Origin: Symbiodinium natans
Lineage: Eukaryota; Sar; Dinophyceae; Suessiales; Symbiodiniaceae
Direction of reading: 5' to 3'
DNA: 62,000 nucleotides
NCBI GenBank assembly: GCA_905221605.1
Contig: CAJNDS010002600.1
Location: 1-62,000 of the forward strand
The notes under the pieces were generated by a model. That model was not told the origin of the DNA. It did not search any database and saw only the letters and a list, made by a program, of their open reading frames with translations. This document shows, piece after piece, positions 23,029-33,230 of this stretch. The position numbers and the translations under genes were made by a program. Position 1 is the stretch's first letter. Each line of letters opens with the position of its first letter.

Positions 23029-23239
23029 ATGAAGCAGTCGATCACGAACGTGGCCTTGCACGCGCATCGCGGGAGCATGGTTTAGTAAGCTCGCACCTGT
23101 GTATACATGCAAGCGTCGGTGCCGACGACGTTGGTTTACCCACAGTGTCCCCCCTTGACCACGGAACATCGTGATAAAAGCTGAGGAGCGAAATGACAAG
23201 CCGGCCGGTCACGAACCTGCTCTTGCACAGTTCGGCCAT

Positions 23240-23910
23240 AGCCCGAGCTGGTGTTACCTTGACGGTCCTCTGCTTACGAGGCTCATGTCCCGCGCATGGG
23301 TTTAGGCTTGAACGCCCAAGGCCACGGACAGTCTGGATGTCACAGGCGCTGCATACTTGAGGGTACCAGTTTCAGACTTGTCAAAACCCCCGGCTGGCAG
23401 TCTCGGAAAGTGGTAAGCTCAATTTGGGTAAACACTCGCGAGGAAGTCTCAGTGCACAGCGGCAGCAACGCCGAGCGAGATTACCGAGAACGGGGTGGGT
23501 AGAAACTGAAGGGCAAGAATGAGTTGCAGCAGTGTTCCCTCTCGACATCCCCGGCGTGTTACTGGGGCGGCTTGGAAAATGGAGCTGCTGATGCCTGACA
23601 TCCCTGGGAGGATGCCTGACATCGCGCGGAGCTGTGGCTACGGGACCCCGTAACTGCGTCGCACATGGTTGAACGTCAGGATACACAGGGGAGAAAGGAT
23701 GGATTTTCATGCATCGAGGGTTCCAGGCAATTAACCTGAGCCTCACGGCCAACCAGTGCCTAACCTGAGGGGGGCGCGGAAACAACCCCAAAATGGAGAC
23801 GGATATTGGCACATCAGGCGACACCCTGCCTCCCTCCATTATGGTGGGGGATCTCTCGACCCCATCAATCCGGTGAAATCCCGGAACTTTCGGGTGCTCC
23901 GACTACGTCC
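23240..23910 (+). repeat. Dispersed repeat family G, copy 1
   Basis: Matches 29697-30330 over about 650 bp: CGAGCTGNNGTTACCTTGACG, TGGGTTTAGGCTTGAACGCC, GGCGCTGCATACTTGAGGG, CCTCTCGACATCCCCGGCG. It carries a 29-bp stretch near 23605-23633 (GGATGCCTGACATCGCGCGG and flank) that the second copy lacks, apparently a small tandem duplication of the CTGACATCCCTGGGA segment. Confidence 0.85.
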
Positions 23911-24119
23911 TTGTTCGCAAGACTTCACACAAGACTTCACAGATGGCCAATGGGCAGACAATGGCAGCTTGGGCCGAGCTCGCAGTCGGAGCGCACGTCC
24001 TGAGATGCAGTCCGTGTTTTTTGTGTTTTTTGTGTTTTTTGTGGCGGGCTTTCAGTCACCGCCTTGTTGGCGAGTAACCTTATTGGTTCTTTAGCGCTCT
24101 GTGCACTCGTGGCACAGTC

Positions 24120-24950
24120 CGTGTTGAATTAGATCATCCCAAAGACACAGTGCTTGTGCTCAAGAAGCCCAAGTATGCATGCAACTTTGACTGAAGATGC
24201 AGGCCTGAGATATGCAACCGTCTCAGTGCTGTCATGTATGGTCCACTGCAGCTTGTAGGGCTCCTTTGCTCTGCCTGGTGCAAAACTTCCCAAGCGCAAC
24301 GGGCCGGGTGTCCAACCATTGGGATGTACTCGCCTTCCAGGGCTGAAGCGATCTCGAATCTAGGGCCCCGGGGAAAAACCTCTTCTGGGAGCTGATGCTG
24401 GGGAATCTTGCGCGAAAGATCACGAAAAGGATGTGCTTTCAAAGACACTGTCGTTGAGCATCACGGCAATCACGCACGCTAATTGCGACAGAAGCTTTAA
24501 GGTAGCAGCAAGGGTGCGACTTCCTGCTAGAAGGTTTATAGCCTAATGCTTGAGGTTAAGAGAAACACTGAACCTCCCAAGGGCTGCGTCTGGAGTCACG
24601 TGTCGTTGCCCTGGTCCCTTTCTTCCTTCTGTCTAGAGCTTATGGTAGAACCCCGCTTCTGGAGACTTGAGCACACCGCTTTTGACAGGGAACGTTGGAC
24701 CATGAGAGTGAGCTCCTGAGCTTTAGACCCAAGGTACGAAGTCATGGTGAGGAGTGAACACTTCGATTGAAACTATTGAACTGCAAAGGCCGGAGCTGAA
24801 TCCGACAAACTGAGATGCGGTTAATTATAGCTTTTCATCTAGATCCTGGAACAAGGAGAAAGTGCGCCAGATCATCGAAGGAAGTGGTTTCCAAGACATG
24901 TTCCGCTCTAGACTCTGTACGGCCAGGGCTTCATCTCCAGGTGTTGACCA
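24120..24950 (+). repeat. Dispersed repeat family E, copy 3
   Basis: The longest family E copy. The lead-in 24120-24240 (AAAGACACAGTGCTTGTGCTC, then AAGAAGCCCAAGT) corresponds to 9737-9800 and 19880-19940, so the lead-in and body are linked in an ancestral unit that the other copies share in part. The right end merges into sequence matching 15350-15430. Confidence 0.85.
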
Positions 24951-25534
24951 TGACCTCGCCTTCAAATCATTCAAAAGGCGAATGGTCTGGGAGCAGCTCT
25001 GTGCGGCCACAGCTCTCGGGCCTTATGTCCTGGCGCCGGATAGAAATGGGGTGGCATGCCGCCCCTTCTCCCGTCGTCTCACCCTGTCGTCTCACCCTGT
25101 GGCAGCTCTCCGCAGCGATGTTTGGCCGGTAAAATTGGCTTTGCCGCATGCGCAGGTCCCTCGAACTCTGGATGTCGTTGTGGCTGCCGGTAGGGCTATG
25201 GCGGCTATGTGATGCTGTGCGTCGGCGACTGTGGGAGCTTGGGAACTTGGTCATCTTCGAATCGAATCAGCGGAGGGCAAGAAGCGGAACATCTTGTGGC
25301 TCAAGTGGCAAGCTGAGAACCGACAGAATAAAACGGCCGATCACGAACCTGGTCTTGCACGACCCTCGCGGAAGCCTGGCTATGGCCTGGCAGATTGGCG
25401 GCTGCCGGTAGGCTGTGTGTCTGTGGCTGGGAGAACTTTTCTGGGCATCTTCGCACCTGATTGTGCATGGAATGGAAGCACGACTGTCATGGGACTGTCA
25501 TGGGCACCTATCTGTATATGGACTCGTCAGCGGA
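24951..25534 (+). repeat. Mosaic of families H and A
   Basis: Positions 24960-25022 match the GCGAATGGTCTGGGAGCAGC part of family H, and 25165-25425 match family A. No gene recognised. Confidence 0.55.
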
Positions 25535-26625
25535 GGGCAAGGATCATCTCCAATGGTTCCTTGACTGCAGAATATCATGAAGGAAGCTGAAGTTACGAAC
25601 CGGCCGCTAGCCCAAGGCGGAGCTACAGGGCTGAGGGGCTGGGAGTCTTGACTTTCGCTACATTCGCTGTGGTGGCGACATGCTCCAGTGCCGCTTGATG
25701 GGCTGCAAGTGGAACCCGCCCGCCCATTGTGAAGCGCTGCGGACTGAAGGGGCACAGGAACCAACAAGAGAGCTGTTGAAGGATGCGGATCGCTTCTGGC
25801 GGAGAGATGTGGAGAGGACGTGCCTTGCGCAAAGGACTAAGCGTGCGCGAATTGTAGGTTCACACGTTTGGGTCCACATTCGGCATGGAAAGACCCTCAC
25901 ATCCTCAGCTAACTTCCGGATGTGGAACCCGGCAACTATAGCAAAATCCCCCGACCCCCCCATCGAGATCGAGCACAAGCCCCGCACAGATGCCAAAGCC
26001 AGCGACAAACTATACTTGCCGAAGCATAATTGTCGAAAGGGGGGTACCCCCCTGCTACTCTTTCGGCATTTATGGCTAAGGAGGGTCCTCTTGAGACAAT
26101 TTGACTTTGATGACCTTCGATGACCTCTCCCTCAACCCATGCAAGAGGCGAGTGGTCTGGGAACAGCTCTACGCGGCCACGGCTCTCGGGCATTGGCCGC
26201 GATTGCAATGCGCGAAGTGCTCTGCCCCGTGGGCTGCAGCTTGGCCTGAGGCCTACATAAGGCAAGCTATCGTTTCCTGCACTTATTGTGTGTGCCTACG
26301 TGCCAACAACATATTGTCTTGACTGCTTAGGGTCTCGACTATGGACCTTTGGTAACGTCCCGTGTGCAGCATCTGCCGCACACGAAGGGCATCAGCGTAT
26401 CTCCCTTTGGGCAAAAGCTCAGCACACATATAGGCCGCCAGGCCTGCCTTTCCCTGGCCAGGCATTGTGTGGATCGACGACACTATATCCTCCTTTGCAT
26501 GAGAGGGGCGGACGTTCGGATCCTGCAGTGCTGCACTTCGTTCCAGTTTGAAGGCGCTGCGATCCCCGCCGCCAAGCTCAGTGCAATGATGTGGCACTTT
26601 CAACGTCTCTCCGCCCCCTTCGGAA
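25535..26625 (+). repeat. 1.36-kb-spaced duplication, copy 1
   Basis: Repeated at 26905-27955 with a constant offset of 1356 bp over the 3' half. Shared landmarks are ACCCTCACATCCTCAGCTAA, CCGGCAACTATAGCAAAATC, GAGGCGAGTGGTCTGGGAAC and GTGTGCCTACGTGCCAACAA. Its first ~200 bp are the start of the 3-kb duplicated block. Confidence 0.85.
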
Positions 26626-26904
26626 AGGAACTCCGGCAGCTTTGCCGCATGCATAGGTGCCGCGAACTTTGGATGTCACTGGGGCCGCCGCTGGGCTATG
26701 TGATGCTGTGTCGGTGACTGTGGAAACTTTTCTGGACATGTTTGCACCGAATCAGCGGAGGGCAAGAAGCGGAGCATTGATGCACCAGCCAATCACGAAC
26801 CTGGTCTTTCACGAGCATCGCGGAAGCCTGGCTGTGGCCTGGCAGATTGACGGCTGCCAGTAGTCAGTTCCTGGGACTGCCATGGGCACCGATCTGTGAG
26901 CAAG
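26626..26904 (+). repeat. Dispersed repeat family A fragment
   Basis: GGATGTCACTGGGGCCGCCG through GAAGCCTGGCTGTGGCC matches 29125-29340 closely and the other family A copies more loosely. It sits between the two copies of the 1.36-kb-spaced duplication. Confidence 0.7.
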
Positions 26905-27955
26905 GATCATCTCTTAATGGTTCCTTGACTGCGGAATATCGTCAAGGAATATCGTGAAGGAAGCTGACGTCTCGAACCGGCCGCTTGCCCAAGGCGGAGC
27001 TAAAGGGCTGAGGGGCTGGGAATCTTGACTTTCGCTACATTCGCTGGATGCCTCCAGTGCTGCTTGATGTGCTGCAAGTGGAACCCACCCGCATATTTTG
27101 AAGCGCGACTGACTGAAGGGGCACAGGGCGCAACAAGAGAACTGCTGAAGGATGCGGATCGCTTCTGGCGGAGAGATGCAGAGAGGACGTGCTTTGCGCA
27201 AAGTCTTGTAATCAGCAATCCGCGCTAATTGTAGGTTCGCACGTTTGGGTCCACGTTCGGCAGCTACTTCGTGCGTGACAAAGACCCTCACATCCTCAGC
27301 TAACTTCCGGATGCGGAACCCGGCAACTATAGCAAAATCCCCCGACCCCTCCACCGAGATCCAGCACAGACCCCGCACAGACGCCAGTGCCAGCGACAAA
27401 CCATAATTGCTGAAACTTAATAACCGAAAGGATGAGGGGGATCCTCTTGAGTCAATTTGACTTCGATGACCTTCGATGACCTCTCCCTCAACCCATGCAA
27501 GAGGCGAGTGGTCTGGGAACAGCTCTACGCGGCCACGGCTCTCGGGCATTGGCCGCGATTGCAATGCGCGAAGTGCTCTGCCCCGTGGGCTGCAGCTTGG
27601 CCTGAGGCCTACATAAGGCAAGCTATCGTTTCCTGCACTTATTGTGTGTGCCTACGTGCCAACAACATATTGTCTTGACTGCTTAGGGTCTCGACTATGG
27701 ACCTTTGGTAACGTCCCGTGTGCAGCATCTGCCGCACACGAAGGGCATCAGCGTATCTCCCTTTGGGCAAAAGCTCAGCACACATATAGGCCGCCAGGCC
27801 TGCCTTTCCCTGGCCAGGCATTGTGTGGATCGACGACACTATATCCTCCTTTGCATGAGAGGGGCGGACGTTCGGACCCTGCAGTGCTGCACTTCGTTCC
27901 AGTTTGAAGGCGCTGCGATCCCCGCCGCCAAGCTCAGTGCAATGTGGCACAGTTT
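26905..27955 (+). repeat. 1.36-kb-spaced duplication, copy 2
   Basis: Copy of 25535-26625 with moderate divergence in the 5' half and near-identity from about 27455 onward. It differs from copy 1 in the last 50 bp (GCAATGTGGCAC versus GCAATGATGTGGCAC), then joins segmental-duplication sequence. Confidence 0.85.
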
Positions 27956-28960
27956 TCAAAGTCCCCCCGCCCCCTCCAGAAAGGAACTCCGGAGCATTCC
28001 CGGCAAACGCAGCGCATTCCAAGCTCGGAGCTCATTATGCGGAGGCAGCAAGGAAGGTATCCTGTCAGAGGCAAGATGACGAAGCTGCGGTCGAGCAAAA
28101 TACACAGGCTTTGACACGCATGAGCGAGGATGCATGCTGTGGCGGGGTGCTGATGTGGCCTGCCATGCAGGATCGTCCGTGGCCCGACGTTCAGGAGATC
28201 ACGAGCAGCCACTCCTTAATGCAGGTCTTGGAGTCTGACATGAGAGGCGACCCATAGCAGGGAGCGCCCTGCCGAAGCAAGCAGTAATCAGAATTTTTTC
28301 AGGCGCGGGAATGGCGGAAGGGGCCGTTCGTGAAAGGCATTGGCACCCGAGCTCCCTGGATTCTATGGAGTCTGTTGGGCATTTCTGTGCCGCTGCCCTT
28401 GAAGAGGGACCAGCATGCCATTGGCGAGATTTGCGCATTCATGTTGCAGACCTAGCCCAGGAACCCATAGGGGATTGCTGTGCCGTGGCTAGGCATCTCC
28501 TACTGGCCGGTACCGGTTCACACAGCCTTCGAAAGGTCCGGGCGGGTACTGGTTCAGTCACGGCCGTGAAACATCACGAGAAGGGGAGCGAAGAGCCTGC
28601 AATCTTGGGCGTTTCAACATCTGAAGCAGTTTTGCCTTCTGCCCTGCCAGAAGTCGTACTATGCACTTGGGAAGGCCCCCTTGCGATTCCAGCACCTGGG
28701 AGGAATCGGCTTGGTAGCCCTCGCAACCGGCCCATGTAGGAAATGCTTAGTCGCGGATGTTCGCGGGCTAACCTGCGAGCTGCAGATGCACAGCGAGTGT
28801 CTCAAAGAGGACACGAAAGATCTATGTTGGCTGTGCCATGTTGTGCCCTGCCTCGCAGCATGCGGACTTGAATGAGGTAAACCCCTTAAGGCCCATCAAC
28901 ATGAAGGATGAGTCAAAGCCCGAGAGCACTAACCATTCGCCCAAACGGAACCTCCACAGA
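27956..28960 (+). repeat. Partial third copy of the 3-kb duplicated block
   Basis: Corresponds to 8110-9200 and 18254-19340. It is near-identical up to about 28310 (GGCGCGGGAATGGCG) and then progressively shorter and more diverged, with deletions of about 60-100 bp. The mix of near-identical and eroded parts in one block implies gene-conversion-like patching or several events. Confidence 0.75.
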
Positions 28961-29408
28961 CAAAAAGGACCAACAGCTGGATCAGCCATGTGCTGGTGGA
29001 CATCGTTGACCGGATAGAAGCGGGGCGGCATGCTGCCTCTTATCCAGTCGTCCCACCCTGCGGCAGCTCTCTGCACCGGTCTTTGGCCGATGATCGGTAG
29101 CTTTGCCGCATGCATAGGTCCCTCGAACTTTGGATGTCACTGGGGCTGCCGCTGGGCTATGTGCTGCTGTGTCGGTGACTGTGGAAACTTTTCTGGACAT
29201 GTTTGCACCGAATCAGCGGAGGGCAAGAAGCGGAGCATCTTGCGGCTCAAGTGGCAAGCTGAAGACCGAAATGATGCACCAGCCAATCACGAACCTGGTC
29301 TTTCACGAGCATCGCGGAAGCCTGGCTGTGGCCTTGGGGACGGGGTGGCAGCAAAGGAAATTGACAGCAAAGGCTGAAGCCGAGACCGCAAATATCATGG
29401 GCCTGGAG
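28957..29408 (+). repeat. Dispersed repeat family A, full-length-like copy
   Basis: GACAAAAAGGACCAACAGCT at 28959 through GAAGCCGAGACCGCAAATAT matches the 1.1-kb unit ends (21600-21930) and 16260-16525. This copy shows both ends of the family in one piece. Confidence 0.75.
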
Positions 29409-29665
29409 GGTGGGTGGGTGGGGTTGTTAGGCTTATCCTGTCCTGGTCCTGTTCTTATCCCTTCTCTTGAAGGTCCCAAAGATACTTCTGGATATCGCTA
29501 GCCCATTCAGGCGTACCCCCAGCCGATCCAGGCAAATCCCAAAACTGTCCAAACTTATCCCAAAGCTGCCCCCCGGCTTATCCCAAATGCTTCCCACACC
29601 TGCCATCTCGGCCATCCAGGATTACCCCAAAACTGCCCATTCGTATCCCAAAAGCGTTCGAGGAC
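29409..29665 (+). repeat. TATCCCAAA-type degenerate tandem repeat
   Basis: Starts with GGGTGGGTGGGTGGGGTTG, then a run of imperfect units built on TTATCCCAAANCTGNCC (29500-29650). The unit GCCATCTCGGCCATCCAGGA, followed by a TATCCCAAAA unit, recurs in mutated form at 48060-48122 (ATTCCGGCCATCCAGATATA), 18 kb away. Non-coding as far as I can see. Confidence 0.65.
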
Positions 29666-29696
29666 CCCATGTCCAGCGAAAGCTTCGCCGCCACAG

Positions 29697-30490
29697 CCCG
29701 AGCTGAGGTTACCTTGACGGTCCTCTGCTTACGAAGCTCATGTCCCGCGCATGGGTTTAGGCTTGAACGCCCAAGGCCACGGACAGTCTGGATGTCACAG
29801 GCGCTGCATACTTGAGGGTACCAGTTTCAGACTTGTCAAAACCCCCGGCTGGCAGTCTCGGAAAGTGGTAAGCTCAATTTGGGTAAACACTCGCGAGGAA
29901 TTCTCAGCGCACAGCGACAGCAACGCCGAGCGAGATTACTGAGAACGGGGTGGGTAGAAACTGAAGGGCAAGAATGAGTTGCAGCACTGTTCCCTCTCGA
30001 CATCCCCGGCGTGTTACTGGGGCGGCTTGGAAAATGGAGCTGCTGATGCCTGACATCCCTGGGAGCTGTGGCTACGAGACTCCGTAACTGCGTCTCACAT
30101 GGTTGAACGTCAGGATACACAGGGGAGAAAGGATGGATCTTCATGCATCGAGGGTTCCAGGCAATTAACCTGAGCCTCACGGCCAGCCAAACCGAATGGC
30201 CGCTCCTTGACCTGAGGGCGAGGCGGAAACAACCCCAAAATGGAGATGGATGAGATGGATATTGGCACATCAGGCGAGACCCTGCCTCCCTATATTCAAG
30301 CGATCTCTTGACCCCGGCCGGTGAAATCCCAAAACCTTCGGGTGTTCCGATCACGTCGCAGACTCTTTGAGATCGTTCCCGTCCCGTGTCGCCGTGCCGG
30401 TGCACAGTAGGCTGAAAACGTTGGCGGGGAAGCCGCAGCGCGTGGAACAAGCAACGCTCTGGCCATTGAGTCGGTGCAGCTTTGCTGAAT
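29697..30490 (+). repeat. Dispersed repeat family G, copy 2
   Basis: Matches 23240-23910 and continues to about 30490 into a part (AGATCGTTCCCGTCC, GGCTGAAAACGTTGGCGGGG) that also occurs at 6225-6330, 10545-10650 and inside the 854-bp units (12105-12125). It therefore gives the most complete view of the family. Confidence 0.8.
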
Positions 30491-30729
30491 CATCAGGCCA
30501 ATGGCGAAGCTTTTAGGGACCAGTGAGGGTGCGACTCGTGTCCCTGGATCTGATGTTCAGATCACGCCGTCACAGGCGAACCGCAGCCAATCTTTGTGGG
30601 TATGCCAAAGCCCTTCACCGAAATCCCCAAACCAAGATGGCGCGCTTCGCCACCATCGCTACAAACAACTTTGGCTTGGGTGTCACCGGCGGGGTGCTGA
30701 AATTTGCTCCGAGACCCTAGAAGCCCCGT

Positions 30730-31350
30730 AATATCCCGTAATATAAGTTCGAGGTCCACGGGTACATGAAGGCTTGGCACTTCCACAGCGCAGCCGAGCC
30801 CAGAGCTGGTTAGCGATAGCTGGGGATGCTCAGCCGCAAGAGCGTATAAGACTTATGCGGAGGGCTTACAGCTGAACTCAGCGCTTGACCCAGGCGCCCC
30901 TGTCCTGCCTGAAGGGCTTGGTGGAGCTGAGCGTTTGGAATCGAAGCTGCTGTTGCCTTCAATCCGCTCGGACCTCCGAAGTTCTATAGCTGCAAACCTC
31001 TCGAACCTCTCGAACCTCTCGAACCTCTCGAAGACTCAATAACACCTTACCCCCAACCACCAGAACGGCCGAGTCCTGGACTGTCCTGAATGGGCTTAGG
31101 GCTGAGGAACGGGCAGGCGTGAGTCTGAGCGTCTTGTTGTTGCACAGCCGGATGGCGCTAATGGTATCTCGTTCGCGAGCTGGAGACAGCACTCATGGGC
31201 TCATGGGCCCGCGCTTGTGGGCCAGGTGTACAAAAGCAGCGGGCACCCCAACTCGAGTGCCAACTTGGCTGTGCCAATCTCAGCAGGAAGAAAGGCCTCG
31301 GCCTCGGCAACAGCTTGGCCCACGTCTGACGAGAGTCACCTTTCGGAGGG
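30730..31350 (+). repeat. Dispersed repeat family I
   Basis: Positions 30745-30960 (TAAGTTCGAGGTCC, GAAGGCTTGGCA, CAGAGCTGG, TTAGCGATAGCTGGG) are a diverged relative of 20905-21120. Positions 30960-31085 and 31214-31345 correspond to 11100-11215 and 10745-10835 (CACCCCAACTCGAGTGC, CCACGTCTGACG). The order of the two halves is inverted relative to the 10.7-11.2-kb copy. Confidence 0.6.
30999..31032 (+). repeat. 10-bp microsatellite, four units
   Basis: CCTCTCGAA repeated about four times in direct succession with a 10-bp period, inside the family I copy. The related copies at 11130-11150 have a single unit, so it expanded here. Confidence 0.85.
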
Positions 31351-32611
31351 ACCCGGAACTTAGTCAAAAGACTCACCTCTCACCAGGCCTCACCAGCTGC
31401 GGCAGAGTAAGACACACGGACACAATTTGGGGGCCATCAGGCAGAGCCGCAACAGCAGTCTTCTGGGAGGATGTTCAGTTGGGCACACAACCCCGGACTG
31501 GGAGCTCACACTCTTCTGAGGGTAGTGCGAGACAAGCCAACTCCTATACTGTTTCGGCACAAAGCCCCAAAGACATGAACCTTGGACGTCAGAAGCGACA
31601 GCACATGGGGCCTATTATCGCAACGTGGTGCAAGGCTGGTTGCCGTGCTGTTGAAGAACAGTCGGCACAGCAAAGATTGCGGGATTGGCATTGTTTGGAA
31701 CGCATGGCGGCAGAAGCTTGCTAGGACCCAAAGGACCCAATCTGCTCAGGCGCCGTGTCGAGGCAAGCGAGCACTTGTAAACACGCGCTGCGCTTGTGAC
31801 CCAACGTAGAAGGGACGGGGAAGCTGACGGGCCTGGCTACGTCTTCTTTCTGCGACCGGCGGTGGCGGCTGCGCTGAGGAGGGCCCGGCGCAGCGGCTCC
31901 TGCGAGCGCGGCGGTGCCGGTATGCCCCCGGCGGCTGCAAACCATTGAATCAGTGGACGCTGCGTTTGGGTGGACCCAACGTGCTGCTGCGGCCCTTCCG
32001 GCCCAATCTCCCTGTGAAGACCCCAGGCCTGATAGACAGGCGCCTTTGGTTAGGTGGGCCTTGTTTGTGCGTATGTCGCGCCCTCAGTACCCAATCTACC
32101 ACTCCAACAGTCCCTCGTGAAGGAGCACTCCTTGTTTCAGCCCGTGGACTTTGCCTCTGCCTATCGTGGCGAAGGGAGCAGCGAGAGCACGCCGAGCACG
32201 CTTTGTCTCTGTGAGCGATGGCACGGGGAGGATGAAGTGGCTGGGTCTGAGAATTGAGGGCTTCGGCTGAAAGAGCTGAATGCTTGGAGGTGCTCAGCAA
32301 GGAACTAGGAATTGTGCTCATTGTGCTCAATCCAAGCCTCGTTCCAAGCAAAACAGACAAGACCTTGGTATCACCGCATCTCGCCAGAAAGGCAACAGTG
32401 TCGAAAGTCTCGAAAGTCCTGGAAGTCAACACGTGTTCGTGTGCCTGGCATCTTCCACTACACAGCTGCACACAGCTGCAAACTACAAGTGTGCCCTGTC
32501 ACAAAACGTGGCCCTCCTTGTCGGTCGCGAGGAGGTGGACAGCCGGGAAGATGCCATCGGCAAGGTCCCAAAGCTGGATGTTCAGGTTAATGGAAGGGAT
32601 GGAACTGTATA
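31351..32611. other. No gene recognised
   Basis: Several frames of 100-200 codons are open on both strands (for example + 31119-31724 and - 31950-32471), but they contradict one another and contain no motif I know. I do not support a gene here. Confidence 0.4.
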
Positions 32612-32914
32612 ATGAATGAGGTCGCAAAAGAATTTTGCACACCTTGCATGCTACTACGCATGATTCTCAACAAAGCATATCTGAGGTGTAAAATGGCAGG
32701 CGGATTGCGCATAGACGAGAATGTCGGAATTCAGAAAGGCAACAACTCGTGCAGAATGACCGTCTCCCGAAATATTGGGCGAGGATTTTTTGTTGACCCT
32801 TTTTTTCATGCTTTGGTCTTTTTTTTGGTTTCTGTGTTCTCAGTAGCTGCAAATACTGTCACCAGAAGTACTTCTGCGTTATCAGAGGCTACTCAGAGGC
32901 TGCAAACGCTGTAA
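32612..32914 (+). CDS. Small hypothetical ORF leading into a 14-residue repeat
   Basis: 100 codons; I do not recognise it. The first ~65 residues are non-repetitive. Residues 64-80 are hydrophobic (FFVDPFFHALVFFLVSVFSV), enough for one membrane segment or signal anchor, and then the frame enters the AANTVTRSTSALSEA repeat and stops. After the stop a +1 shift restores the repeat frame, which stays open to about 33288. The stop may be a simple frame lesion or an intron boundary. Function unknown. Confidence 0.25.
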   Translation: MNEVAKEFCTPCMLLRMILNKAYLRCKMAGGLRIDENVGIQKGNNSCRMTVSRNIGRGFFVDPFFHALVFFLVSVFSVAANTVTRSTSALSEATQRLQTL

Positions 32915-33215
32915 AAAAACAGCTTTTCTGCGTTTTCAAAGGCTGCACATGCTGTTATTTCAGAAGCTGCAAATACTGTAAATAGCTGTATTTCTTGGCT
33001 TTCAGAGGCTGCAGATCCTGTACGTGGCAGCATTTCCACGACTTCAAAGGCTGCAACGACTGTAAATAGCAGCATTTCTGCGTTTTCCGAGGCGGCAAGT
33101 ACTGTAAAGAGCTGCATTTTTGCGTGTTCAAAGGCTGCAAACACAGCCACTAGCAGCATTTCTGCGTCTACCGCAAATAGCAGCATGTCTGAGTTTTCAG
33201 AGGCTGCAACTGGTC
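32835..33215 (+). repeat. 42-bp (14-residue) tandem repeat
   Basis: About eight imperfect units of GAGGCTGCAAATACTGTAA followed by ATAGCAGCATTTCTGCGTTTTCA, read as EAANTVNSSISAFS in the + strand. Substitutions between units are often synonymous or conservative in that frame and the period is a multiple of three, so a real, degenerate coding repeat is possible. The complementary strand is also largely open. Confidence 0.75.
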
Positions 33216-33230
33216 TAATTAAGCCCGGGC

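Noticed and set aside
31119-32471. Frames of 173-201 codons near 31-32.5 kb
   Set aside because: Conflicting strands, no motif, composition as in surrounding non-coding sequence.
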